This document shows, piece by piece, positions 25,325-38,200 of a DNA stretch of 64,000 nt. The notes below the pieces were generated by a model. It saw only the letters and a list, made by a program, of their open reading frames with translations. It did not search any database and had not been told where the DNA came from. Source of the DNA: Malurus cyaneus samueli (Eukaryota > Chordata > Aves > Passeriformes > Maluridae); NCBI GenBank assembly GCA_009741485.1, contig CM019218.1, positions 31,394,898 through 31,458,897 on the forward strand. Reading direction: 5' to 3'. The position numbers and the translations under genes are program-made. The first letter of the stretch is position 1; every line of letters starts with the position of its first letter.

Positions 25325-25424
25325 TTTTTATGTTTGGTTGGTGGGGTTTTTTTGTTTTTTTGTTTTTTTTTTTTTGTGGGGTTGTTTTTTTTTTTGTTGT
25401 TTTTTTTTGTTTTTTCTTTTTTGG
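25325..25424. repeat. T-rich low-complexity tract (about 100 bp)
   Basis: The tract is almost entirely T with single G or GGGG interruptions (units such as TTTTTTTG and GTGGGGTTG). It may be an expanded and decayed poly(A) tract of an old minus-strand retroposon or a simple T/G repeat. No transposon body can be recognised on either side. It yields low-complexity FFF/KKK pseudo-proteins in the open frames, which are not genes. Confidence 0.8.
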
Positions 25425-26074
25425 TGAGGGGAGGAGACATTGTCACTTTGAGAGAGTAACAACAGGAAAGCATAGCTAGTCACACCAGGGTGTAAAGTTT
25501 TATTCAGTACAATGAAAACCACCCACCATACAAAAGAGTTCTTTGTATATGGCCTCACATAGGCTATCAGCAGCGCTTCAGCCTGGGAGCAGCTTCGCCA
25601 GGATAAGGCCTTACCTTGAAGCCAGCCTCATGCATCCTATCCTGGATGTTTTTTCTCCTTATTGAAGTAGGTTGTTGATGCAGCTTAAGCTTCTGTGGGG
25701 TGTTGCAGTAACAATATCAATAACGTTAGCAATGTTCATGAGCATTAGAAAAGTCATCTGTTTGGTGAGGAAAGCATTGCCTCGCATAGTGGACCTGTCC
25801 TCTGACAGATGCTATTTCTTTAAAAATTGAAGTGACAAATAGGGTTCTTATGCTCCCCTATAAGAACTGCTCCAAGGGAAGCCTGTGCTCTCTGAGTAAA
25901 AGGCCTTCATGCTGGAAGTGCAGCCACCACAGTGTTGTGAGTGACAATGGGGCAAATTGCTTTGGTGAATGAAGGGATTCACTGTAGTCTGTGTGACACC
26001 TTCAGGGTATTCTGAAGACTACCTGGGCCTGATTGGATGATGCCAAGGTGACAGCAGCAGCTGGGGTAACACCC

Positions 26075-26232
26075 TTGCTAGAAGTTATGTCTCCCTCACT
26101 GGGAATATTCAGGAACCATTTGGATGCAATCCTGTGCCATGTGCTCTAGCATGACTCTGCTTGGGCAGGGAGGAGGGACCAGATGACCCATTGTGGTCCC
26201 TTCCAACCTGACCCATTCTGTGATTCTGTCAG
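26075..26232 (+). mobile_element. CR1 LINE 3' tail, strongly 5'-truncated
   Basis: The block reads like the last roughly 160 bp of an avian CR1 element in sense orientation. It has GAATATTCAGGAACCATTTG, GGATGCAATCCTGTG, GTGCTCTAG, then GGACCAGATGACCCATTG, TCCCTTCCAACCTGACCC and a terminal ATTCTGTGATTCTGT octamer-like repeat. CR1 copies lack poly(A) and end in such ATTCTRTG microsatellites. The 5' limit is uncertain. The reverse transcriptase region is absent, so this is a dead copy. Confidence 0.82.
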
Positions 26233-26239
26233 GTGTTTC

Positions 26240-29200
26240 TGTTGTGCTTCTGTCCTTAGAGCAGTGAACTAGAAGGCCCTGTAAGCCTGCAGGTGCCTGG
26301 GCTGTCAAACTCTTTGCCGGTGGTCTCCCAGCTGTAGCCTGCTCAGAAGGATCTGCCTGCATATGTTGGGTTTGTACATTTTTGCCTCCCACTGGCTTGT
26401 GGCCGGGCCAGCTGCTGTTGAGGGCCTACTGACAGGGGTTTTCATTTGGAGTGGCACGTAGCTATGCAGTGGGGAAGTGAGTGGTAGGTGTGAAATGAGA
26501 GCAAACTCAGGTACTTCCCCCCAAGGTCTGTGCCTAGAGATAGGAAAATAACACTAGGTACTATAGCAACAGAGGCTGCGTCATTAAAGGTTGGCTCAGG
26601 ATTTTGGCAAGTAGAGTCTGGCAGCAAAACCTAGACAAGCAACCCACCAATGCTGCTGGCAGACTCTTCATGCAGGTGGAGGAAGTCATACAGAAACTGG
26701 TGTGTGTAGGCAGATAACTTGCTCTGCCATGGGCACCCAGACTCCCCTCTTGGGCTGGAGCTGGAGTTCTGAAGAAACAACTGTTGCTTCTGGATGAAGT
26801 AGATGAAGGAATGTGAGCAGGACACTGTACCTGAGTAACTGCCACAGAGGACCGTACTGCTCAGTACACAGAGGATCATCCTGCTCAGTACTTGAGTATA
26901 TAGACTCAGAACATGTGCAGGTTTCTGTAAACTGGGTCGTCTTGCCTCACACGCATTTGACTTGAAGTGGATAAGGGAAAAGAAGCAGGCTACTTGCAAG
27001 CAACGTTCTTTCTGTGCAAGGCATAGACTATTGAGATTGGCTCCGTAGGCTACATGGCAGCCCTTGTCAGTCTGAAATTAAATTTGATTCACTGCTATGA
27101 GAGCTTTGGCCTAATATAATTTTTCTCTATTCTGTGTCTCATGACAAACTGAAAGAATGTAATTTCACCCTATTCAGAGTCGAAGAAGCCTGCTCTTTCC
27201 GTGCTACTGAGATGTTGATTAAAACTGGGGTTGAGGGGTTGATAAAGATGAGGATTTTCTCATGGGAGAACCTCTAATAGAAAGACTCATAGTAAATGGA
27301 AGGGAAGGTATGTAGGGATTAGAAAGATGGGGAAGTGTAGGACAGATGAAATAACTTGTTTTTCTATGGGTTTTTTTTTGGCCACTAGTCCAGTTAATGA
27401 TAGTTGGAATCATATCCAGTGGGAAGTGCTGATCCTCAAATAGGGAGGAGAGGTTCCAAACACTTAGTGGGCAGATTCTGTTTCAGAGTTTCTGTTGGCC
27501 ACCAGTCCTCTGTTACCACTGCTTGGGTCGCAGACTAGAAGGAATGTGGAAAATGTTGTCCATCCCTGTTCTCTTCCCTGTTCCATGACTGAGACAAATC
27601 ACTTGAATTGCACAGGGAAGCCATACTTTGCCTTCTGATGAAGCAAGTTCACTAACCTAGCTCCTATATGTCAGCTTGTGATGTGTGGAATAGTGCTTGT
27701 TCTTTTATTTAATTGAGTTCCTGAATAGCTGGATTGAGAACCTTTTCTCTGGTTATAGAGAAATCCCAAAATCAAGATTATATGATCCTGCAGTTGTAAT
27801 TCTAATACTTCAGTGTTTGACACTCCAACAAATTAAAACAATCCAATACAGTCTTAATGTAAAGGTAACTGTCTTGAATTCTACAGCTATTTTGAGTTGC
27901 AGAAGAGGCGATGTGATCATGTATGGTATGGAGGGGGAGTAAACCAGGAATCAAAAGATAAGGAAGCATCCTTAGGTGAAAACACCTGGTAGAGGCAGTG
28001 GTATCTTTTAATGTCCAGATGTACACTATCTGTAGATCTTGCTTCTCTGTGTACCATATACATGCTAGTCAGAAACATGCAGTATGGTAATCTTTTGTTG
28101 CAGCATAGGCTCTCTTGAGTAGCATGAAGATTAAAGAACCTACTCTAGCTAGTATATCAAACCACTTTCCTTCCCATTTCTTTGAAGCAGATTTATATGC
28201 ATTCTGCACTTGGGCTTAAACAAATACATGGTAGAACTAGGTGTAAGTTAAGAACTAAAAAGCCAGAAGCTCTTGGGTGTATTTTCCAAGTGAAGGATAT
28301 TAAATGAGTTGGGAGTTTGTGGATACTAGCCAAATAATGGGGTTTGTCTGAGCCAAGAGGTTGCCTCTGGTTTGGGTCCAGTTGCCATACAGAATGGTAA
28401 CTCTTACTGACTTCTGCCTGGAGTTTTGCATTTGGCTTATTCCTTTGCTCTTAAAAGTGAACAGACAAGTGTTGCAAAAATAGATAAGCTGTGTGCAAAA
28501 TTAGCTTTTAAAAATGTGCATGCATCTGGAACACTAGAGTATTATTGCTTCCAAACTTGAAGGGAAATATGAGTTTTAATTTGTATGCTTCTCAGGCTTA
28601 GTGGAAGCAAATTACTTCTAACACAGAAATCTGTAAGACTGGTATGTGTAAAATGAACAGGGGTGTTAATGCAATGATTTTTTTGCTCTACTGTTCTTTT
28701 TTTCTGCTCCACAGTTCTATAGATTAGCTTGATTTATTTCCTTTTCTGTGTCCTAACCTCAAAATATGTCAATCTGGAAGAACCTGATCCACCTTTTAAA
28801 ACTAAAAACAAGACCAGTACATACAGCCAAGGCTTTGGAGTTCTGTCAGGTAAGGAATTGGGTGTAAGTGCTGCTGTATCTTCTTGCTGTTGTAGTAAAC
28901 CTAGCCGACTGGATTCTCAGTGCTACTGCTGGTGGTGTAATTTGCCCTCAATTAGCTGCAATGCATCTGAAATATTCCTGGAAACTAGGCTAGATGCAGA
29001 AATCTGTCTGAGTAGAGCTTTAACATAGCTTCTGGAAGTGCTTGCCATGGGATGGGATTTGTTAAATGTGATGGACATGTGTAGAAGTTCATAGGTTTAC
29101 TTTTTGACTGTAAGAGAATGATGCTTCTGGCTGCTGTACCTAAAGGTAACCCCTGAGGTTATTCTAGAGATACTATCCTGCAGTGTTGCAGATAAAAATC

Positions 29201-32200
29201 GGAAGTGATGGCAAAGTGACATTGCTTATCTGGATAGGTAATACCTGTTGATGAAATAAGGTATTTCAGTGGTGGCTGGTGGCTGTGCTATGGTGACGTG
29301 TCTTGTGCTTTCCATGAAAGGGATTAACACTGAAGTATTTTCCTATGATTTTTAAAATCAGGGTTGCTACACCAGCATTCCTGTGACTTTGTCAGTGTCT
29401 ACGGGCTATCTTTCCTTTTTTATTATTGCATAGGTACAGAGGGTATTTTTATGAGCAGGAATCATACCCCTAGGTCTAGGTTTGAAAGCCAAAGCTGTCT
29501 TCTGTGGGCTTGAGCTTGTTAGGTGCTCTGTAGAGCCAGGGATGTCTTCTTCATAGAGGCAGGATGTTCTCTTGGTGGCAGTAACTGGTCTTGTATTTCC
29601 TTTGCCTTCCCAGTTTAAGCTTGAACTGTAGCAGGAATAGTGGGTGTAATTTCTGCAGACATTTACAATATGGACATAGATATGCTTTGCTGGTGGTAGC
29701 ATATTAATGATTATTAAAACCATTGTCTAGAAGTACGTGGGAATATGTCAGCTCAGTTTTTTTGTTTTGGGTGCACATCTTCAGGAGCTTCCAGGGAGCT
29801 GAATGTTCTCTTCAGTGAACTCTGAAAGTGCTTTAAACTCCAACTTGGTGGTGGTTTCCTTTTTCCGAATTAAGTACGCTTACCTTGAGGTAGTCTAGGT
29901 GACTCTGAAGTAATCTGGATGTTACTGGTTCTAGCTGTTGAGGACTTAAGTTTTCCAGGGTTGTTAGGTTTTGTCCTGTCCTCAGTTCCCCTGAAATAAC
30001 AAATGTATTAGTAGAAAAAAATTGTGTTCTGCTGGACTTGAGCTGTCACCTAAGCTATTACACTTCTTAAAACTTGAAGAGCTGTTAAAATCTAACTGTT
30101 GGAGTTCTCCTTAACTTCCCTACCTCACCTATCAGTTCTGCATACCCTAAAAAAAAATCAGGATTACAGTTAGGGTGGCTTATGGATCTTTAAATAATTG
30201 TACAAGTTAAATATTTGTTACTAAAATAGGTGTCTCTTAAGGATGAATAGGATGGGGAGTGAAACGTAATCAGTGCAAAACTTTAGCTTTTCTTGTCTTC
30301 ATCTTCAATGAGACTGTATAAATTTCAGGATTTTAATTGTGAACAGGAGATACTTAAACTAGCTGGATTGTGAACAGGAGTTAAGCTTTTCTTTACCACA
30401 AAAGTGCTTCTTCACCTGAAGCACTTTGGCAGCAGTATTGGAGCTGAAACTAGCTGCTGCTCATCAGCATACTGCTGTGTATGTTTTGCAAATTTCTAAT
30501 ATGGATTTGAAAGTACCCATAGGACAAAGCATCCAAACTCATCTGCCCTGTTTTGTAAAATCTGTTGGTATGTAAACAGGTATGATATGTAGCTGTTAGC
30601 TTTTATCCTAGGAGGATGAAGCTATCCTGGTTCATATGTATGTGGTTCTTGCATGAAAGTAATTAAAAAGGAAAAGACAAGTCAGTCCCAACTTCCAAAT
30701 CAAGTTTTACCTGTATAATTAACTTAAGAAAAAGGCAGTATGTTTTCTTGAACACTTGTTTTTTGGTGCTGGAACTGGAACGGAGTGGGAGAAAAAAATT
30801 TGCCACACCAGTAAATTTGAGCATTCTTAAAACCCATCCCTCAACATTTCTGGATTTGGCCCAATTGTATAACAAGCACATTTTGAGCCCAAAGATCTGA
30901 GACTCTGATCTAGCTTGAGTAGTTGGTGTCAGAAGCAAACTAAGTTTTTAAGTTTCTTGTTGGAACTCTGAGAATTTACTTAAAAGTCTTCAAGTTTTGC
31001 TTCTAGTTCTGCTCGCAAACAAAACCAAAAATGTTTCCACAGTTGCTTCACACAATCCAGGGACTTTTCCCCCTTCTCCCTGCTGAAGTCCCAGAATTGG
31101 AAAGAGTTCAGTACTAGAAACTCGTGCAATTTGAAAAGAGAAGGATTTGATAAAAAAAAATCAAGCAACAGAGTACTCTTCAGTGAATGACAGTCCCAAA
31201 TAGAAATTTTAACTTCAACTATCAGCAAGTTTTTCTCTGTAGCAAAGAATAATGAGTTACAAAGGCGTATTTTCCCCCTAATGTTTAAAAAAGGTATGTA
31301 TCTTATCAAAGATACCTACTTAACTGTTCTTCCTGTTAAATTTCTTATTCAGATGTCCCATGCAGCTCTTAGCTCTTTATTGCTTTTCTTAAGGAAATTA
31401 CATCTGACCTTAAGTGGGAAGCCTCTATTATAGCTAACTACTTCCAAATTAGTCTGTCCACTGATAGTGTCACCTTCAGAGTAGCTCCAGATGAAAAGCT
31501 TCTGACTAGCTTTTCCTTTGTCTAAACTCCTGTCAAAATCTGCTTAATTCCCTTTAAGATATGTACTCTCTGGGTGTGCCTTTATTCAGGTAGGGCAGCA
31601 GGAGTGGGAGAACACTTCTGAACTTGGTAGCTTTTGCTGAGTTCTGCCTGAAGCCTTCTTCTTGGTGAAGGTGTGTCCAATTTTAGGAATTCACACTTTT
31701 CTTTGGAATCATTGGGGCAAGTAAATCAAGTTAAATTGCGCATATATATTCCACTTGACATGTTTTCTTTCAGTTTGTTCGGCATTGGTAAACTCACTTG
31801 TAGAGATATAACCAGCCTTTCAGGGCAATGACTAAGTGCTGCATGTCAGAGCAAAAGCTAAAGATGACTTTCACTTCTTTCCTTGTCTTCACCTTGCATG
31901 AAACTGTGGAGAACATAAGCACTTGTATACCGGAAGTGCCAGAAGGCTGATGATAGATGTGATGAGGTCACCTCAGATTAAGAGGACAAAATAGGGTGTT
32001 TTCTTTGGCTTGTCTCTGGTTAGTATTTATTAGAAAGCAAACCTAGGGATTACCACAAACAGTCTAAGCCAAGCATGTCAATTCTTCAGTGTATGGTAGA
32101 CTGATGTTCACGCATATCCATGCATTTCCTAAGGCAACCAATTAGGATCAAATGAGAAGAGATAATCTTGTTAAATCTCATGCCAGTGTTCAGATGGGTA

Positions 32201-35200
32201 GAACTGTATTTATCTCAAATTGCTTTAGTGGGACTTGCTGGTGGCTTTTGTTTCACTAGCAGATGTTGATGTAAAAATACAAGTCTCTCTTGTTTTATCT
32301 GTTTTATTGTAAGGTGATTGACACCAGTGCTAGGCGTTGTTTACACAAAACATCTGAATGTAGTCACAACTGGATTCAAAAGAATACAGTCTGAAGAGAG
32401 CATGGTATAAATGCTGACACTGATGAAGCTTGTTTAGTTGATGCCCTACAGTAAATTGCAATCAGGATGTGAATAGAGGAAACCTCGTACAATAGGCAAG
32501 GGACAGAGTTTGAGGAAGTATTTCCTACCCAAAAAGCAGGGAGTACTTCATTTTACTTTCCTCAGCTTGCACCTTGTATTTTTCTGATAAAGCAGATGCT
32601 GCAGTATCAACTCTTTAACCAAAACTCATACCAAGCTGCTGTCCTGGTTTCTTACTCATCTTGAGCACTTGGTTTAGAGCTTCACATCCCTGAAATAAAG
32701 GAAAAACATCAGCAAGTTTTTCCTTACTTTAGCCAGTGACATACCTCTATCTCCAATATTTGTGGAGGAAGTTGATGGTACCTAGTGACATCTTGTTCTC
32801 AGCTGGGGATTATTAGAATGTTCAGCTGACTCTTGCTAATTTTTTCTGGATGTATTGTAGGGCAACATCTATGTTATAGCTAATGCTGTATGCAGAGTCT
32901 GCTCAGCTTAAACAGTTTTAGGTGGACCTGCTTTCAGACAGTGTGCTTGACTTAGTAGGAGTCTTCAAGTGTGGTTCCTGCTAAGGGAAGGTTTTTGTGG
33001 AAATTGAGAAAGATTATAAAGTCATCCGCTTTAAAGCTCAAATGGCACTGATTAGACAAATGCTACAAGACACTAAAGAGACAGTTGTGAAGGGCTGGAT
33101 GACTATCTGGCAAGTGTTTGTCTCAGCTGAAGCTTGGAATCCACTTTGGTAATTGCTATATAAGCTCTTAGGATAGAGAAGGTGAACAGTTCTGGAAAGA
33201 CAGGGTAGCTCAGAATCTCTAAGTTGGTGTCAGACAATGACAAAACTAAACAGAACTGTAATTAATCACTTGCATTCACTTAATTCCCCATTCCTTTCCT
33301 TAGTTGATTTATTTATTGTTTTATTCACTTGTGCCAGGGAAAGCTTCCTTTCTAGATTTCAGACCATCCCTGTATTTCTTAAGTCTTATGCAACAGTACC
33401 TCTAATGACAGACAAGTGGCACCAAGTTATCCATAGGACTAAACAGCATGGGCAGTGCTTGATTGGAGTGTGAGAATTGTGCCTAGAATCTGCAAACTGG
33501 AAATGTTTCTGCTTTTCTCCTTGCTTGTGTTTTTGGTTGACTTTGCCCAGCTGCCAGGAAAGTGAAAGCCTGATGACCTTGAAGTTCTTTGGGATTCTAG
33601 CTTCTGCACACTACTGGTGTTTCAGATTATAGCATATAGATGCAGGTTCCCAGGCAGTGCGTTGAGTGATAAATCCCACATTAATTCAAGCACCTACATG
33701 CTATTTATTTCTGAACATTCTGGCTCCATGAAGAGCCTCTGAAAATTTTGATAGGGCAGAGCTGTCACATCCAAACCTTGAGACTGACCTTTCATCTTCA
33801 GCATTTGGAAGGGTAAGAGACCACACAGTTAAAGGTAAGTGCTATAACTGGTCCTGGTGCTGAATAATTCTGAAAAAGAACTGCCAAATATTGTATCTCC
33901 TGGCATGCTTTAACCTGGGAAACTTACAGGAGCTATTAGGTTTGGTCACCAACAATCTCCAGACAGGATAGGAATATGCATTTTTAAGTTTCCAGAATCT
34001 GACAACTTCTAGCATTTTAATCTGAGGGTTTAAGCCTTTACCAAATTTTCTCAAAGCCCCATGAAGACTAAGCCCCTGTAGTAATTCACAAACACTTACT
34101 GACCTTACACTTTAAAGCACTAATGAAACTCTATTACTTTACTTGCATTGCTTCCTTCCTTTTAGCAGGGTTTTGTGGAAAGTACAAACTTAAAGTAAAA
34201 TGTAGTAATTTTATTTTTAAAAAAAGCCTATCCTAGCTATAGAAGTTCCACTGCTTGAGTTAAGATTGTTGGCAATTAAGTGCAACAGACAATGAGTTTA
34301 GTTGGGTACTCGCAAGCTCTAACAGCCTCCAGTTTCCCGTTTGTTTTTCTGCCCATAAACAATCATTTATGCTGCATCTATTCTGTGGTCTGTGTTTCCA
34401 AGCTCATGTCTGAGCATGTTTTCTGATCCCTGGTCATGTGTTGAACATGTTTTGGCTTGCTGAGAGCAACAGCCAGGCAACTGCTGTGGCTGGACTGATG
34501 AATTTTGTCTGTCGGTCTGTATGGCTGGAGCTGGATTTAGTCACTTGTCTTGGTGGTCAAGTCTGGATGAAGGTCAGCTATTGAAGGTGGTCTAGACAGC
34601 TCTAGCTTCCTGGTTGAAATGCTCACACATTGTGGAATTGGAGGAGCTTTGAGTGTGGAGCTCTTATTGTGATGTTGCAGTTCCTCACAGCCAGTGCTGG
34701 CTATAGGGATGGACCATTTTGAGGATGCTGAAAATGGGGTCTTTGTTTCTACTGGCTTAGCACCTCTAGTTGTCAGGCAATTTAAAGCACTTGGAAGGGC
34801 TTCAGGAGTTTCTTTTGTGCCACATACTAGTGAACGAAATAAGCTTAACTTTTGAAATAGCTTCTAAAAATACAGTAATATAAAAATCCATGGCTGCTTG
34901 CAGCTGTTACCTTTTGGAGACTGGACACACAACTTAGTGACAGTAGGTGCATTTCTCCTGTTTCAGAAACCCAGCTTCTTCAGCATTCTCAAAGAGTAGT
35001 TTAACAACTCATTCCACCATCCATCACTGGATCAGTGGTCTTGGTTCAGTGATAGTATCTGTATTTGACTCTAAGCAAGAGGCAGTGGCATGACTTATGA
35101 GCACTTAAGAGCATCGCTGAAGTCTGGAAGTGCTAGTTATGAACTTTTATACTGTCCTGTTATATAACCCCCATTAAAAAATGGTTTACAACTCTGAAGT

Positions 35201-38200
35201 TCTGCTGCAAGTTAAAGGTAAAACACTGCTTTCCTTCCCTGCACTCTTAGGAGCTATACTGACCTAGCTATGCTTCTTACCCTCTGTTCAGAGAAATGAG
35301 TTGTTGGGGTTTTTTTTAACTGTTTAAAATGCAAAGTTCTTCATGCTGTCTCCTTAGAGAAAGCAGAACTTGTGTGTATTCAACATGAGTTGATAGTTGA
35401 AAATAGGAATAATGTTAATGTCTCCTAAAATCACAGAAGACTCCTAGTCCACCCAGATTTGTGTTAAAAGTTGCAGTGTTCTGTTATGATGTTCCAGCCA
35501 AGTGTTACATGCATGAGAAACTCCTTCCAAGGAAGTGTAAGACAAACTGTTTCTTCAGCTTTTTAGAGTAGCCCAAGGCTCTATATAGAACTTGTTGATT
35601 AGAGAGGATTTATCCCCCTCCTTGAATAGGGTCTATGGGCCGAAGCAACAGTAGATTATTTCTTTGCTAATGTGAAGTAAGGAAGACTAGTTAAGAGTGT
35701 CAGGATTAACTTCAGTTGAAGACTCTGCTTTTATCACAGGGACACTTTGCTGGTATCCTGTGCTGGTGGAACTCCCTTTCTGCACTGCAACCTAGTGTAG
35801 CTATAATTGAATGCAGGGCTATCTAAAAGAATTTATCTGCTATAAGAAAACTATCCATCTCTTCAGCAGAGATGTGGGGTGACTTGTATGTCCCAACCTT
35901 GGTGTTATAATTAGCTTTATCCTGCCCCTTGTTTGGAAGCTTTCCCTACAAACGTAGCGTAGTGGTTGGTGGGTAGATCCAAATCATTAACACGTACTTT
36001 TGAACTCTGCGAGGATGCCTGCCTTTGCCAGCAATTGTGGAAGACATGCCTGTGATCTGATAAGGGTATTGCCTGGACTTCATGAAGCTGGATTGATGAC
36101 CTCGAGGTGCTTTGAGCTGGCATACCTGGTCATGCTATACTTCCACTTACTGAACTGCACTGATTCTATCACACTGGTTATGATACTGCTGTGTGCAACC
36201 TGGGCAAGCTTGGTTCAAAATGAGGTGGAGCAGCACTCGAGGGGATGATGCGGCTCCTTAGAACATGGCAGTTATCCACAGTGTACTGGGAACTGAATTT
36301 TCAGGAGTTTTGGGGGATGGCTTTGGTCTATACCCTGAAAAGTCTTTGTCTGAATAGGTAGAGGAATCTAAGACCTCAGGTGTAATAAACTAGATCTAGC
36401 CTAGCTAGGGCAAGCTATTAATTTAGACTTAACATCTGCATTCTCTCTGCTGTGTCCTATGGCTAACCTGTGTAGGGCTCTTGACAGCTGCTTTTTATTT
36501 TCAATTGTCTAATATTTAAGTACTTCCTTGAAATAGACAAGTGAGATGATTCTGGTGAGTGCAGGGCATCTCTCTCTGTTGCTTGTTAAATGGGAATGTA
36601 AGATTGTCAGGATACCTTCAGTTCTTGTTGTTTAGGTTTGCAGCATAGGAAAGTGGAAATCTATCATGGGTGTCTGTAAACACAGTATGTTAAAACATTG
36701 TCTTCAAGTGTGAACAAGGCCCTTGATGGGAATGAGGGAAGTAGATCTGGACTTTGTACTGATGTTGAATTTAGCTTGGAAAGAAATAAGAGATTATTGC
36801 TGTTTGCAGATGAGGCAGAGAATGTTCAGAAATCCTTTCTGCTGTCTAAATTACCAAAGAAGTTGAAACAAGATGGCCAAAAGTGGACCAATGTACGCAG
36901 TGGTGCAGTCAAGGTGGGAATATATGGGTTGATGTGTTTTGTGGCTTGATTAGGTGAATTGGGTGTTGTAAGCCAAAGGCTGAAAATCTTGCAAGGAGTC
37001 AGTTATGATAACCATGGGATGCTTTGCATGTGGCTCTAAGCATGAGCATCCTAGTGGTAATGTGATCCCTGTGGAGAGAGCTTTGCGTGGAGGGAGCTCC
37101 CTATAGAGCAGAGGGCCAGGTGTGTCCCTCGCCTGGAATCCTGCCCTCTCGTGGTTCTGGCTGTACAAGGAATGGCTGCCTTGTCACCTGGAGCACCAGC
37201 CTCAGGTTTGCTGCTTGGCAGGATGAGGGAGCTGGAGGGGGTGTGCTGGGCAAACAGCTGTGCTCTGGCGATGTGAGGAGGAGCAATGGAAATCATCCAG
37301 GAAAGACTTCCCAAGTTGGATTATTTAAATATTATAGGATGCCAAGCATCCCAGAAGTGAGATGAGAGGGTACTTACGCCCTTTTAGTCTGAGCATAAAC
37401 CCTTTTTGAGAGGAGTCCACTGAGGAAGAATAGCAGCATTCCCTTCTCAGAGAGCCTGGGGTTTTGAGCAAAGAATCAGATACTTTGATGATAAAATGGA
37501 AAGCTAGCCAAGACAGAATTTCAGAATCACACAGTGCAGAACTGCATCAGCAGTGTGGTAAAACCTGTTTTACTTCAAACTATGTACATAAAATGCACAC
37601 CACTTTATTTACAGTGCCATGGAAGATTGTACAAGTTTGGGAACTTGGAGAAGTTGGAGGTGTGTATGTGCAAGTTAGCTACAGGTATGCTCTATGAACC
37701 TTTAGGTTAATCTCCTAAAGGAACTGCTTAGCTTTGAATGCTGTTGCCTGTGTTTTCTCCAACATTGATTCTTGTTCTTTTGAAGAGTAAAACTTAGGAT
37801 CTTCAGTGTTTGTGTGGCTATAGAAGGTTGAAAGGTGTTTGGTTGCATAATTTGCTATCTGCACTTGCTTACTACCAAGAAGGAAAACTGGTATGTGCCT
37901 TCACTTTCCGAGATCAAAACTGCTTGCAAGACTCTGCCTTTAAATCTAATCTTTAATTTTATTGTGGCTTCTAATAATGATGTATTAGTTCAACTTTCAT
38001 TCAGCATGCAGTTGATGAAAGTTAATTAGATGCTTTAATTCCACTTGAATAATGTGCCTGACCAATAATATAATTAATTGACTGTGCCATTTTAGAGGTA
38101 TATGCATTGGTGTGCAGCATACTGATAAGGTATCTCAGAGATGGCTTTCTTGCATGCTTAGTTATAAAGTGCTTTGAACTGGAAATTGAGCAATTACCTC

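Noticed and set aside
25210..25558. Lys-rich and Phe-rich open frames near 25.3 kb
   Set aside because: These are translations of a T-rich simple repeat.
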